From assembly GCF_002937075.1 (NCBI RefSeq), contig NZ_NHSJ01000013.1:1-32068 (forward strand): DNA of 32,068 bases, in the 5' to 3' direction. The position numbers and the translations under genes are program-made. Source of the DNA: Rhodoblastus sphagnicola (GTDB lineage: Bacteria; Pseudomonadota; Alphaproteobacteria; Rhizobiales; Beijerinckiaceae). Below, one piece after another: positions 1 to 8,124 of the stretch; the stretch's first letter is position 1; each line of letters begins with the position of its first letter. The notes under the pieces were generated by a model that was not told where the DNA came from, ran no database searches, and worked only from the letters and a program-made list of their open reading frames with translations.

Positions 1-422
1 CCCCCGCCGAAGCCAATGGCTGGATGAGCAACCTGCTGGCCCGCGCCTCGCAGGAGGACGCGCCCCGCCGCAAGGGGGCCGCCGGCCCCGATCTCGAAGG
101 CCTCTCCGCCGACATCGCCCGCATGGTGGACGAGGGCGCGCTGTCGCAGGCCTGGGAGCGCTACCGTCGCGGCGAGCGCGGCGTGTTCGACCGCCGGCTC
201 TACATCGGCGCCGGCGCGAAAACCTTCGACGAAGTGCGCCGCCGCTATTCCAGCGAGCCGGACTTCCGCCAGACGGTGGACCGCTACGCGCAGGAATTCG
301 AACGCCTGCTGTCGGAAGTGGACCGCGAGGACCGCGACGGCCTGCTGACGCGCTCCTATCTGACCTCGGAGACCGGCAAGGTCTACACGCTGCTCGCCCA
401 TGCGGCGGGCCGGCTGGGGTGA
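1..422 (+). CDS. C-terminal part of a large conserved protein (5' end outside window)
   Basis: The reading frame is open from the left edge (codons from position 3) to a TGA at 420-422, so this is the last roughly 139 codons of a longer gene; the first ATG at 24 is probably internal. The visible part has an Ala/Arg/Asp-rich stretch and then a charged helical domain containing SADIARMVDEG, WERYRRGERGVF, RRLYIGAGAKTF and, near the end, YLTSETGKVYTLLAHAAG. From memory this resembles the conserved C-terminus of very large coiled-coil proteins of Hyphomicrobiales, annotated variously as hypothetical or apolipoprotein-like. I do not know its function. It converges on slt, with a terminator between them. 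Confidence 0.6.
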   Translation, partial: PAEANGWMSNLLARASQEDAPRRKGAAGPDLEGLSADIARMVDEGALSQAWERYRRGERGVFDRRLYIGAGAKTFDEVRRRYSSEPDFRQTVDRYAQEFERLLSEVDREDRDGLLTRSYLTSETGKVYTLLAHAAGRLG

Positions 423-448
423 GGCGGGCGACGCCGGCAAATGAAAAC

Positions 449-477
449 AAAACGCCCGGCGAGAGCCGGGCGTTTTT
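449..477. terminator. Bidirectional intrinsic terminator between convergent genes
   Basis: A perfect 9-bp GC-rich stem (452-460 with 465-473, ACGCCCGGC pairing GCCGGGCGT) closes a GAGA tetraloop. It is followed by a T run on the plus strand and flanked by an A-rich run at 444-452 that gives U residues on the minus strand. It lies 27 nt after the stop of the plus-strand gene and downstream of the minus-strand slt, so it can end both transcripts. Confidence 0.85.
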
Positions 478-487
478 CGTGGGCGGG

Positions 488-528
488 CGGCTGACGCCCG
501 TTTATCGCGGCTGACGGCCCGTTTATCG
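488..528. repeat. Imperfect 20/21-bp tandem duplication next to the slt stop codon
   Basis: Positions 488-507 and 508-528 are two adjacent copies of the same short sequence (CGGCTGACG..CCCGTTTATCG), differing by one inserted G. They lie between the terminator and the slt stop codon and encode nothing visible. It looks like a small slippage or tandem duplication. Confidence 0.75.
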
Positions 529-532
529 AAGA

Positions 533-2611
533 CTACTGGTTCGACGCCACTTTCTGCCGCAGGTCCACGCTGAACAGGCTGTCGGCGCGTTCGCCGAGTA
601 GGGCGCGGTACATTTGCAGGTTTTCCACCACGCGCTGGACGTAATTGCGCGTCTCCGTGAAGGGGATGCGCTCGACCCAGTCCACCGGATCGACGGCGCC
701 GTTGCGGGGATCGCCATAGGCGCCGATCCATTGCGCGACATTGCCGCCGCCGGCGTTATAAGCGGCGAAGGCGAGGATGTGCGAACCCTTGTATTCGCTC
801 AAGAGTTCGCCGAGGTGGAAGGCGCCCAATTGCGCGCTGAACGCCGCGTCGCCGCGCACCCGCGCCTCGTCATAAGCGACGCCGGCGCGCTTGGCGACGC
901 CGCGCGCGGTCGGCTCCATCATCTGCATCAGGCCCATGGCGCCGACGCCGGAGCGCGCGGTCGCCTTGAAGGCGCTCTCCTGCCGCGCGATGGCCAGCAC
1001 GGTGCTGCGCGGCGCCGATTTCTCCGCGAGCGGACGAAAGTCCGGCGCGCCATTGATCGGCCAGGCCAGCATGGGCAGTTTGACGCCATGGCTCAGCGCC
1101 GATTTTCCCGCCAGCAGCGCCAGATTGGGGTCTTCCCGCGCCGCCAGGATTTTCGCCAGCGCGGCCATCTGCTCCGCCGGCAAGCTGGCGCTGGCTTCGA
1201 GCGCCAATTGTCGCGCCGCCTCGTTTTCGCCCAGCGCGAACAAAAGTTCGGCTGCGCGCACAGGTTCGGCGCGGCCGTCGCCGACGGCGGGCTCGGGCGC
1301 CGCGGCGAGGGCGAGGGGTTCGTCGCCGAAACGCGCGCGCGCCAGTTGGCCGTAATAGGTCTCGCTCTCGCGCGCGGCCCGCGCGAACAGGGCGCGGGAA
1401 TCCCCTCCCCGCGCCTCTTCCACGCGGCCGCGCCAATAAGCGGCGCGCGCAATGCTGGCGGGGGTGCGGGCGATTTTCGCCATGGTTTCGAAATGCGGCG
1501 CGGCCTTGGCCGGGTCTTGGAGGAAGCGCAGGGCGATCCAGCCGGCGTGGAACTCGGCTTCGAGCCGGGCCTCTTCGCCGGACGCGGCGTGTCCGGCCGC
1601 GATTTGATAGGCGCGGGAAAAATCATTGGCGTCGAGCAGTTTTCGCGCCAGCAGGCGGCGCTCCACCCACCAGTCGTCGCCGCTGCGCGCCTCGGCGGCC
1701 GGGGGAACCGCGAGCATCAGCTTCGCCGCCTCGTCGATTTTTTCGGCCTTGCGCAAGGCGTGGATGCGCGCGAACAGCAGCAGCGGATCGTTCTTGTCGG
1801 CGACCTTCTCCGTCGCCTTGGGCCAGGCGACGCCATCGGCGACATTGGCGGCGGCGCGCAGCAGGATGTCGCCATCCTTGCCGGCGAGCGCCGCGGCGCG
1901 GCTGGCCGCCGCCGCCTTCTGATCGCGCAGCCACAGCCGGCCGGCGCGAAAAAGATGATCCTCGCGGGTCAAGCCCCCGCCAAAATGCTTTAGAAGCCGT
2001 CTTTCCGCCGCGGGCGTGAGATCGGCGCTGCGCCAAAGGTTGCGCGCGGTCTGAACGCTTGCCGGATCGTCCTTGTCCAGCAGCGCCTGCGCGAGATCGC
2101 CCGCCGGGCCGGTTGGCGGAAAGGCCGCGAGATAAGTTTTCGCCCGCTCGGGATGCAACTCCTCGGCGCCGGCCAGTTCCTCGGCATGACGGCGCAGCGC
2201 GCCGGCGGGCCAGTCCGGATGGGCGGCGAGGAAATCGCGGTGGCGCGCCAAACCGGCCTCGGCCGGTCGCGCGCGCAAAAACACCCATTCCACCGCCGCG
2301 CGAACCAGCGGGTCGCGTGTGGCGAGAACGGCGTCGCCCGACGGCCCCTCGCCTTCATGATAATAGCGCAAGGCTTCGGTCACGCCGGCGAGATCGTGGG
2401 CCACATCGGCGAGGCCGGGCGCTACCGATTGGGACGCGGCGGAGGTTTCGGACGGAAGGGCGGCTTTCGGCTCGGACGCCTGGGGCGCGTGCGCGGCGAG
2501 GACAGGTTTACGGCCATGCCACACCGAGGAGAGCAGGCTGGGAACGGCGACGCCCACAGACAGGGTCGTCACGGACAGAGCCGCCAATTTCCACATCCGC
2601 GCTTTTCGCAT
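533..2611 (-). CDS. slt: Soluble lytic murein transglycosylase (Slt70-like)
   Basis: Periplasmic enzyme that cleaves the MurNAc-GlcNAc bond of peptidoglycan non-hydrolytically, leaving 1,6-anhydroMurNAc ends. The protein of about 692 residues has an N-terminal signal segment (basic MRKARMWK, then a hydrophobic stretch), a long Ala-rich helical superhelix typical of the Slt70 U/L domains, and a C-terminal SLT domain. The SLT domain carries the catalytic glutamate in AIARQESAF, the MGLMQMMEPTA motif and FAAYNAGGGNV. I chose the ATG at 2611, which has AAGGA just upstream; a TTG at 2623 behind GGAGG is the alternative. It is divergent from dapA. Its product feeds the anhydro-muropeptide recycling represented by anmK at 12197-13306. 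Confidence 0.93.
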   Translation of the reverse strand: MRKARMWKLAALSVTTLSVGVAVPSLLSSVWHGRKPVLAAHAPQASEPKAALPSETSAASQSVAPGLADVAHDLAGVTEALRYYHEGEGPSGDAVLATRDPLVRAAVEWVFLRARPAEAGLARHRDFLAAHPDWPAGALRRHAEELAGAEELHPERAKTYLAAFPPTGPAGDLAQALLDKDDPASVQTARNLWRSADLTPAAERRLLKHFGGGLTREDHLFRAGRLWLRDQKAAAASRAAALAGKDGDILLRAAANVADGVAWPKATEKVADKNDPLLLFARIHALRKAEKIDEAAKLMLAVPPAAEARSGDDWWVERRLLARKLLDANDFSRAYQIAAGHAASGEEARLEAEFHAGWIALRFLQDPAKAAPHFETMAKIARTPASIARAAYWRGRVEEARGGDSRALFARAARESETYYGQLARARFGDEPLALAAAPEPAVGDGRAEPVRAAELLFALGENEAARQLALEASASLPAEQMAALAKILAAREDPNLALLAGKSALSHGVKLPMLAWPINGAPDFRPLAEKSAPRSTVLAIARQESAFKATARSGVGAMGLMQMMEPTARGVAKRAGVAYDEARVRGDAAFSAQLGAFHLGELLSEYKGSHILAFAAYNAGGGNVAQWIGAYGDPRNGAVDPVDWVERIPFTETRNYVQRVVENLQMYRALLGERADSLFSVDLRQKVASNQ

Positions 2612-2772
2612 TTTTCCTTTCAACGCCTCCTTGGCTTAGCCTGGGCGCGCAAAGCTAACAAAGCCTTAAAGGCGCGACCCCCCTTTTCGCGGGGACGCTC
2701 AAGGTCTATGAGAGGCGTTTACGGATGAAAAGCGGCGCGGTTGAGGCGCGCTTTCTCAAAGTGGATGCGATC

Positions 2773-3669
2773 ATGGCGGATGCGAGCAGACTGCGTGGAT
2801 GGATGACGGCGCTGGTGACGCCCTTCAAGGACGGCGCCGTGGACGAAGCCGCCTTTCGCGCGCTGATCGACTGGCAGATCGAGAGCGGCATCCACGGCCT
2901 GGTCCCGGTCGGCACCACCGGCGAGAGCCCGACCCTGTCGCATGAAGAACACGGACGCGTGGTGGAGATCGCGGTTCGGCAGTCCAACGGCCGCGTGCCG
3001 GTGATCGCCGGCGCCGGCTCCAACAACACCGCCGAGGCCGTGGCTCTGGCGCGCCACGCCGAACAGGCCGGCGCCGATGCGATCCTGGTGGTGACGCCTT
3101 ACTACAACAAGCCCAACCAGGAAGGGCTGTTTCAGCATTTCAAGGCCGTTGACGCCGCCGTCGGCCTGCCGATCGTGATCTACAACATTCCGCCGCGCTC
3201 GGTGATCGACATGTCCGTCGACACGATGAAGCGCTGCCGCGACGAATTGCGCAACATTGTCGGCGTCAAGGACGCCACCGGCAATGTCGGACGCGTCTCG
3301 ACCCAGCGCGCGGCCATGGGGCCGGACTTCCTGCAATTTTCCGGCGACGACATGACGGCGCTGGCCTGCCTCGGCGCCGGCGCCCACGGCTGCATTTCCG
3401 TGGTCTCCAACATCGCGCCGGCGCTTTGCGCGCGTTTGCAGAATGCCGCTTCGGCGGGTGATTTCGCGGGGGCCTTGGCGATTCAGGACAGGTTGGTGCC
3501 GCTGTATGGCGCGACCTTTTTGGAGGCCGGCGTCACCGGCGCCAAGACGGGCCTGAGCTTGCTGGGCAAGGCGCGCGAGGAGGTGCGGCTGCCGCTGGTC
3601 CCCTCCACCGGCAAGACGCGCGAGGCGATCAAGGCGGCGATGACTTTCGCCGGACTTCTGGACGGCTGA
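2773..3669 (+). CDS. dapA: 4-hydroxy-tetrahydrodipicolinate synthase
   Basis: Cytoplasmic TIM-barrel aldolase condensing pyruvate with aspartate-4-semialdehyde, the first committed step to diaminopimelate and lysine. Visible signatures are [19 protein letters not shown], the catalytic tyrosine in VIYNIPPR and the Schiff-base lysine in [10 protein letters not shown]. Starting at the ATG at 2773 gives 298 residues with Tyr137 and Lys166, close to the E. coli spacing (133/161) and usual family length. An upstream in-frame ATG at 2725 has a better Shine-Dalgarno (AGAGG at 2711-2715) and would add 16 residues, so the start is not settled. smpB begins 4 nt after the stop. Confidence 0.95.
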   Translation: MADASRLRGWMTALVTPFKDGAVDEAAFRALIDWQIESGIHGLVPVGTTGESPTLSHEEHGRVVEIAVRQSNGRVPVIAGAGSNNTAEAVALARHAEQAGADAILVVTPYYNKPNQEGLFQHFKAVDAAVGLPIVIYNIPPRSVIDMSVDTMKRCRDELRNIVGVKDATGNVGRVSTQRAAMGPDFLQFSGDDMTALACLGAGAHGCISVVSNIAPALCARLQNAASAGDFAGALAIQDRLVPLYGATFLEAGVTGAKTGLSLLGKAREEVRLPLVPSTGKTREAIKAAMTFAGLLDG

Positions 3670-3673
3670 CCCA

Positions 3674-4150
3674 TTGGCAGAAACACCCCACAGAAATTTC
3701 AAGATCGTCGCCGACAATCGCAAGGCGCGTTACCACTATGAGATCGGCGAGACCTATGAAGCGGGCCTCGTCCTCACCGGCACAGAGGTCAAGAGCCTGC
3801 GCACCGGGCGCTCGACGATCGCCGAATCTTACGCCAGCGTCGACGCGAACGGCGAAATCTGGCTGATCAACGCCAATATTCCCGAATATCATTCGGGCAA
3901 CCGTTTCAATCACGAGCCCAAGCGGCACCGCAAACTGCTGTTGAAGCAACGCGAGATCGCCAAGCTGTCGCAGGGCGTGGCGCGCGAGGGCATGACCATC
4001 GTGCCATTGAAACTGTTTTTCAACGACAAGGGCCGCGCCAAGCTGGAAATCGCGATCGCGCGCGGCAAGCAGATTCACGACAAGCGCGAGACCGAGAAGC
4101 AGCGCGACTGGAACCGCGAAAAGAGCCGATTGATGAAACAGCGCGATTAG
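3674..4150 (+). CDS. smpB: SsrA (tmRNA)-binding protein SmpB
   Basis: Small RNA-binding protein that delivers tmRNA to stalled ribosomes for trans-translation. The 158 residues match the whole family: [16 protein letters not shown], the [15 protein letters not shown] core, KRHRKLLL, and the basic C-terminal tail ([19 protein letters not shown]) that enters the decoding centre. The only suitable start is a TTG at 3674, with GGACGG upstream at the dapA end. Only 4 nt separate it from dapA, so the two are almost certainly cotranscribed. The tmRNA gene ssrA is not in this window. Confidence 0.97.
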   Translation: MAETPHRNFKIVADNRKARYHYEIGETYEAGLVLTGTEVKSLRTGRSTIAESYASVDANGEIWLINANIPEYHSGNRFNHEPKRHRKLLLKQREIAKLSQGVAREGMTIVPLKLFFNDKGRAKLEIAIARGKQIHDKRETEKQRDWNREKSRLMKQRD

Positions 4151-4191
4151 CGCATAGTTCTGGCAAGCGTTCTTTTAAAAAGAAAATTGGA

Positions 4192-5067
4192 ATGGGAGTG
4201 CGTTGCGTGGACGACGAACTGCGTAGCCATTTCTTTGCTTCCTCCGATGGCTTGCAGCTTCACGCCCTCACGCTCGGCGAGGCCAACCATCTCACCCCCG
4301 TGGTCTGCCTGCCCGGACTGACGCGGCCGGCGCGCGATTTCATCATTCTGGCGCTGCATCTCCACCGCGCCGACGGAAGGCGCATCGCGCTCCTCGACTA
4401 TCGCGGGCGCGGCGGCTCGGACTGGGACCCGGACTGGAGCCATTACAGCATCCCGGTCGAGCATGGCGACGTGTTGCGCTTGCTCGACGCGCTCGACATC
4501 CACAAGGCGATTTTCGTCGGCCTGTCGCGCGGCGGCTTTCATGCCCTGATGGTGTCCAAGCATCGGCCCGAGAGCGTCGCGGGCCTGGTGCTCAACGATA
4601 TCGGCCCCCGGATCGAACCGGCTGGCCTCGTCCGCATCAAGGATTATCTCGGCAAACTGCCGGTGCTGCGCGACACCGACGCGGCCATCGCCCATTACAA
4701 GCGCCTGATGGCCGCGCATTTTCCCGCCGTCACCGACGAGGACTGGCGCTTCTACGTCAGCAATTCGCTCAACCACACGCCGGAGCGCATGCGCCTGTCC
4801 TACGATCCACAACTGGCGCGGATCATGGACTCGTTCGATCCCGCCGCCCCCATGCCCGACCTGTGGGAGGATTTTGTCGCGATCCGCGCGCCCATCCTCG
4901 CGCTGCGCGGCGAAAATTCCGATCTGCTGTCGCCGGAGGGTCATGCCGAAATGGCCCGGCGCAATCCACTGTGCCAGTTGCACGTCGTTCCCGGCCAGGG
5001 CCACGCCCCACTGCTGCTCGACACGCCGACGCTCACGCGCATCGGCGCGTTTGTCACCGGACTTTAA
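4192..5067 (+). CDS. Alpha/beta-hydrolase fold protein
   Basis: A 291-residue alpha/beta hydrolase with no signal peptide. The canonical elements are present: a strand and oxyanion region VVCLPGLTRPAR, the DYRGRGGSD loop, the nucleophile elbow GLSRGG (Ser112), the acid loop RGENSDLLS (Asp244) and the catalytic histidine in GQGHAPLL (His271), with a helical cap between about residues 145 and 220. The fold family includes esterases, lactonases and C-C hydrolases; the substrate cannot be read from sequence. It starts 41 nt after smpB in the same direction and is probably the last gene of that transcript. Confidence 0.88.
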   Translation: MGVRCVDDELRSHFFASSDGLQLHALTLGEANHLTPVVCLPGLTRPARDFIILALHLHRADGRRIALLDYRGRGGSDWDPDWSHYSIPVEHGDVLRLLDALDIHKAIFVGLSRGGFHALMVSKHRPESVAGLVLNDIGPRIEPAGLVRIKDYLGKLPVLRDTDAAIAHYKRLMAAHFPAVTDEDWRFYVSNSLNHTPERMRLSYDPQLARIMDSFDPAAPMPDLWEDFVAIRAPILALRGENSDLLSPEGHAEMARRNPLCQLHVVPGQGHAPLLLDTPTLTRIGAFVTGL

Positions 5068-5129
5068 AAAAGCGTCTTCGAGCGAAATGGGGGCCGGTTC
5101 GCGTGAAGAAAACGCCTAAAAACATGAAT

Positions 5130-5420
5130 CTAGAACTCGCGGACGCCCGACAACGGCGTTGAACCCAGCGGCGTCCTGAACGCCCCCGTGAGCGTGTCGC
5201 CAGCGGCGCTCACGTCGAACCCGATGTTGAAACTGCCCATGGGCGTCGGAACCTGCGCGGAAAATTCCGCTGATTCGGCCGTCAAGTGAAGGTCGGTGAG
5301 CGCAACCTCGCCGGCCGACGACCCCAGTCCGCCCGTCCCGTCCGCCGCGATGCGCAGGGTCGGCGTCTGCACGCCGAACGGGGTTTCGAGCGTCAGTTTC
5401 CATGATCCGATAATTGCCAT
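5130..5420 (-). CDS. Conserved small beta-rich protein of unknown function (96 aa)
   Basis: The ATG at 5420 is preceded by GGAAGGACG at good spacing, so I use it rather than the longer frame to 5471. The product begins IIGSWKLTLETPFG and consists of short alternating hydrophobic/polar strands ending STPLSGVREF, suggesting a small beta-barrel or sandwich. A near repeat (TPFG..TPTL, TPMGSFN, TPLGSTPL) recurs three times. There is no signal peptide and no cysteine. I recall similar W-K-L-x-x-x-T-P-x-G proteins in Proteobacteria but know of no assigned function. It is transcribed towards the end of the alpha/beta hydrolase gene. Confidence 0.7.
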   Translation of the reverse strand: MAIIGSWKLTLETPFGVQTPTLRIAADGTGGLGSSAGEVALTDLHLTAESAEFSAQVPTPMGSFNIGFDVSAAGDTLTGAFRTPLGSTPLSGVREF

Positions 5421-5531
5421 GAGGCGTCCTTCCAAAAACAAGCCGGACGCGCGGCCCGGCGACGCGAACATAGGGCTATCGAAGAAGGATCGCCAGCCTT
5501 GCTGAGTCAGCGCGGGAATTCACAAGTGGAT

Positions 5532-5550
5532 GGCCGGGACAAGCCCGGCC
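5532..5550. repeat. Intergenic hairpin, probable dispersed repeat
   Basis: A perfect 7-bp inverted repeat (GGCCGGG at 5532-5538 with CCCGGCC at 5544-5550) around ACAAG. The surrounding context (GTGGATGGCCGGGACAAGCC) is a sequence I recognise as widespread between genes in Hyphomicrobiales. The rest of the 186-nt spacer 5421-5606 shows no gene. Confidence 0.55.
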
Positions 5551-5606
5551 GTAACGGCATCCCGTTGGTGGCCCCCTGCCCGTGCGCGGAGCCGGCTTTC
5601 GGAGGC

Positions 5607-7151
5607 TCAGCGCCCGGCGATGCGGGAGCAGGAGCCGGCGGAGCCTGAGAATTCGTAGCGGTCACCGCAGGCGTAGGCCGTGGGCGGCACGTGCGAACGC
5701 TCGAACAGGTCGTAGCCTTCCTTGAGATTATGCCAGAACGGCGACCAGTCCTGACGCGGGCCGCCGTTGTCGAGGAAGGCCAGGAAGGAGTTTCCGCCGC
5801 CGTTTTCGCGGGCGATCGCCTCTTCCGTCATGCGGAAGGGGAAAATGTGCACCGGCACTTCGCTCTGGCCGCTGGCCAGCGCCGAGGCCACGAAACCGTA
5901 GATCTCGTCGATGCCGGCATTGGTCATGGCGAAGCAGCCGACCGACTTGCAGTCGCCGTGAACCATGATCTTGTTGCCGGTAAAGCCGTGGCGGCGATCG
6001 TAGGCGTTGGGATAGCCGACGTCGAAGGCGAGATGATAGGCCGAATGCGGATTGAGCTGTTTGGACGAGACCGAGTAAAAACCCTCGGGCGACTGGTAAT
6101 CGGCGTAAGCCTGTTTGGGTCCAAGCTTTCCCGACCATTTGCAGATCGGGTAATTCTTGTAGAGCGCGAAGCGGTCGCCCTTCTTCATCCACAATTCCAG
6201 CGAACCCTCGCGCTTGAAAATGCGCACGAACACCTGAGCGCCCTTCTTGAAGCCGCCGGTCGGTTCGGGAAAGGCCGGAGCCACTTCTTCGGGCTGCGGC
6301 GTCATCGTCGAGTTGGCGCCGCCGACCGAGGCCGAAACCGCCGCAAGCGCATTGGAGATATTGGGGAAGCCGTTGTCCGAGGGCGCGGCGGCGGGCGCGG
6401 GCGCCGTCTGCGGCGCGGCGGTTTTAGCCGACGCGGCCTTGGCGGGAGACGCCGCGGCGGCGGGCGCGGATTTCGGCTCCTGCGGACTTACGACGACCTG
6501 TGGCGCGACCGCGACGCCGGGCGTCATCGGCAGCGTGACGGGGCCGAGCGAGGCCACCTGGGCGGGCGCGGGAACCGCCGCGAGGCCGACGGGACGGCGC
6601 GGCGGGAGCGGCACCCCGTCCACCGGAACCGGCCGGTCGGCCAGTTTGGGCAGCAGAATCTCCTGGGGCAAGGTGAAGTCGTCGAGCGGCGAGGGTTTTT
6701 CGGCGGGCGCCACGGCGGCCTGGGCGCCGCTTGGCGGCTGAAGCGGCGGAACGTCGGGAACGGGGGCCCCGCGCAGTTCGAGCGCGGCGGCGCCGGGGTC
6801 GGCGTCCGCGAACAGCGAACGGGTCTCGACCGAAAGGCTGGCGCGAATCACGGACTCGTCGGGCGCGGTCTCTACGGCGGCTTGGCTTTCGACGGCGGGC
6901 GGCTCGGCGGGAAGCGTCGCGCCGGTCGGGACGGCGGCTTGCGCGGCGGCAGGTTCGGCCGGGATGGCGGCAGGTTCGGCCGCGCGGAGATCGATATCCG
7001 CCCGCGCTTGCGAAAAATTGCCGGAATGGCGCGTTTCAGCGACCGATCCGCTCTGGATCGCCGCCTCGTAGGACAACCACGCGCCCAGGCAAAGCGTCGT
7101 CACCGACGCCGACGCGAGCGTCAAGAAGCGGGTCCATTTCCTGTGGGTCAC
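5607..7151 (-). CDS. L,D-transpeptidase family protein (YkuD domain, YafK-like)
   Basis: Envelope protein with an N-terminal signal-anchor (basic THRKWTR, then a hydrophobic segment to about residue 30), a long Ala/Pro-rich low-complexity linker (about 40-285), and a C-terminal YkuD domain. The domain has the active-site motif HGDCKSVGC (His398, Cys406), preceded by FVRIFKREGSLELWMKKG and SPEGFYSV. YkuD enzymes make 3-3 or protein-peptidoglycan crosslinks; YafK-like members can instead act as amidases, so the exact reaction is open. The start is uncertain: GTG 7151 (AAAGG upstream, best topology), ATG 7184 and GTG 7199 are all in frame. A CtrA-type box lies upstream at 7238-7252. Confidence 0.87.
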   Translation of the reverse strand: MTHRKWTRFLTLASASVTTLCLGAWLSYEAAIQSGSVAETRHSGNFSQARADIDLRAAEPAAIPAEPAAAQAAVPTGATLPAEPPAVESQAAVETAPDESVIRASLSVETRSLFADADPGAAALELRGAPVPDVPPLQPPSGAQAAVAPAEKPSPLDDFTLPQEILLPKLADRPVPVDGVPLPPRRPVGLAAVPAPAQVASLGPVTLPMTPGVAVAPQVVVSPQEPKSAPAAAASPAKAASAKTAAPQTAPAPAAAPSDNGFPNISNALAAVSASVGGANSTMTPQPEEVAPAFPEPTGGFKKGAQVFVRIFKREGSLELWMKKGDRFALYKNYPICKWSGKLGPKQAYADYQSPEGFYSVSSKQLNPHSAYHLAFDVGYPNAYDRRHGFTGNKIMVHGDCKSVGCFAMTNAGIDEIYGFVASALASGQSEVPVHIFPFRMTEEAIARENGGGNSFLAFLDNGGPRQDWSPFWHNLKEGYDLFERSHVPPTAYACGDRYEFSGSAGSCSRIAGR

Positions 7152-7237
7152 GGCCAAAGCCTTTCGTGGGCGACTTACGCACATAACCGAAAAAACCACG
7201 GAGCGTAAGCCACCTTCTCCATCTCATCACAAGGGCG

Positions 7238-7252
7238 TTAACAGCATATTAA
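7238..7252 (-). promoter_or_regulatory. Putative CtrA-binding box upstream of the L,D-transpeptidase gene
   Basis: The sequence TTAA-N7-TTAA occurs exactly, 39-101 nt upstream of the candidate start codons. This is the full consensus for the alphaproteobacterial cell-cycle regulator CtrA. In GC-rich DNA two TTAA tetramers at this spacing are rare by chance. The remaining spacer 7200-7358 shows no gene. Confidence 0.55.
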
Positions 7253-7358
7253 TCATTTCATCCTTGCGCCGGACCGACTTTGCGCTGGGGCCGACGCGCG
7301 CGCGGACTGCGTTTTTTCGCCGCGCGTTGTATTTTTGCCACGGTAATCGGGGCGAGAT

Positions 7359-7988
7359 TCAGGGAATCCCGATCAGCTTGTGGGTCTGCAAACTGAGTCG
7401 CCAGCGCGGATGAGCGAGGCACCAGGCGACGGCGCGGCCGGTGTTGGCCTCCCGATCCGGCCCGTCCATCGGCTGAAGGAAGAAATGCGCGAAATCCAGG
7501 GCCTCGAAAAGCTCCGGCTCCGCCCGCTGCTGCGGGAAAACCAGCTTCAGCTCCTGTCCGGCGGCGACGCGCAGCGGCGCGCCCGCCTTGGGGCTGACGC
7601 ACAGCCAGTCGATTCCCTCCGGCGCGGGAACCGTCCCGTTGCTCTCGACCGCTATGAAGAAGCCGCGCGCCTTCACCGCCTCCAGCAGGGGGGCGTCCAG
7701 TTGCAGCAGCGGTTCGCCGCCGGTGAACACCACGAATCGGTTGTCCGCGTCGCCCCAGATTTGCGCGATTCTTTCCGCCAAGGCCTCGCAATCGGCGAAT
7801 CGGCCGCCGTTCTCGCCGTCGATTCCGATAAAATCGGTGTCGCAGAAGCGGCAGGCCGCCGCCGCGCGATCCGCCTCGCGGCCGCTCCACAGATTGCAGC
7901 CGGCGAAGCGGCAGAACACGGCCGCGCGCCCGGCCTGGCCGCCCTCGCCCTGCAAGGTGAGGAAGATTTCCTTGACGCTATAGGCCAT
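7359..7988 (-). CDS. queE: 7-carboxy-7-deazaguanine synthase
   Basis: Radical-SAM enzyme converting 6-carboxy-tetrahydropterin to 7-carboxy-7-deazaguanine in the queuosine/7-deazapurine pathway. The 209 residues start MAYSVKEIFLTLQGEG, the usual QueE opening. The iron-sulfur ligands are Cys31, Cys46 and Cys49, giving the CX14CX2C spacing known in one QueE clade rather than the common radical-SAM CX3CX2C. FCDTDF, FTGGEPLLQ and VESNGT (SAM-binding region) follow. No queC, queD or queF is in the window. It is followed by the L,D-transpeptidase on the same strand after a 159-nt gap. Confidence 0.95.
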   Translation of the reverse strand: MAYSVKEIFLTLQGEGGQAGRAAVFCRFAGCNLWSGREADRAAAACRFCDTDFIGIDGENGGRFADCEALAERIAQIWGDADNRFVVFTGGEPLLQLDAPLLEAVKARGFFIAVESNGTVPAPEGIDWLCVSPKAGAPLRVAAGQELKLVFPQQRAEPELFEALDFAHFFLQPMDGPDREANTGRAVAWCLAHPRWRLSLQTHKLIGIP

Positions 7989-8007
7989 GGGACTCCTGTC
8001 ATACGGC

Positions 8008-8124
8008 TTCCGCGAGATTGCTTCGCAATCCGCGGAAACGGATCGCGCGGAAATCTTAGAACCGCAAGGCGGATTTCCGCGCGAGCGGAATACGGTTTCC
8101 GAACGGATCGTTCGGAAACCGTAT
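8008..8124. repeat. Cluster of three strong palindromes between queE and the nitroreductase gene
   Basis: Three inverted repeats stand side by side. (1) 8008-8037: TTCCGCG and GATTGC arms around TTC with one bulged A. (2) 8043-8055 with 8072-8084: perfect 13-bp arms around a 16-nt loop. (3) 8090-8104 with 8110-8124: perfect 15-bp arms around GGATC. Arms share words (ATACGG.TTCCG, TTTCCGCG), suggesting related elements. None is followed by a U tract, so they are not ordinary terminators. The third reaches the nitroreductase stop codon. Confidence 0.8.

Noticed and set aside
614-1993. Long plus-strand open frame antisense to slt
   Set aside because: It lies wholly opposite a well-recognised gene, has Arg/Gly/Ala-rich composition with no family features, and is the expected shadow of GC-rich coding DNA. 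The same applies to the antisense frames at 5691-7208, 15343-16689, 17191-18417, 26884-28344, 28829-30037 and 30250-31227.
7359-7988. Abnormal cluster motif in QueE
   Set aside because: CX14CX2C departs from the common radical-SAM spacing, but it is an established variant in a QueE clade, so it is not unusual here.
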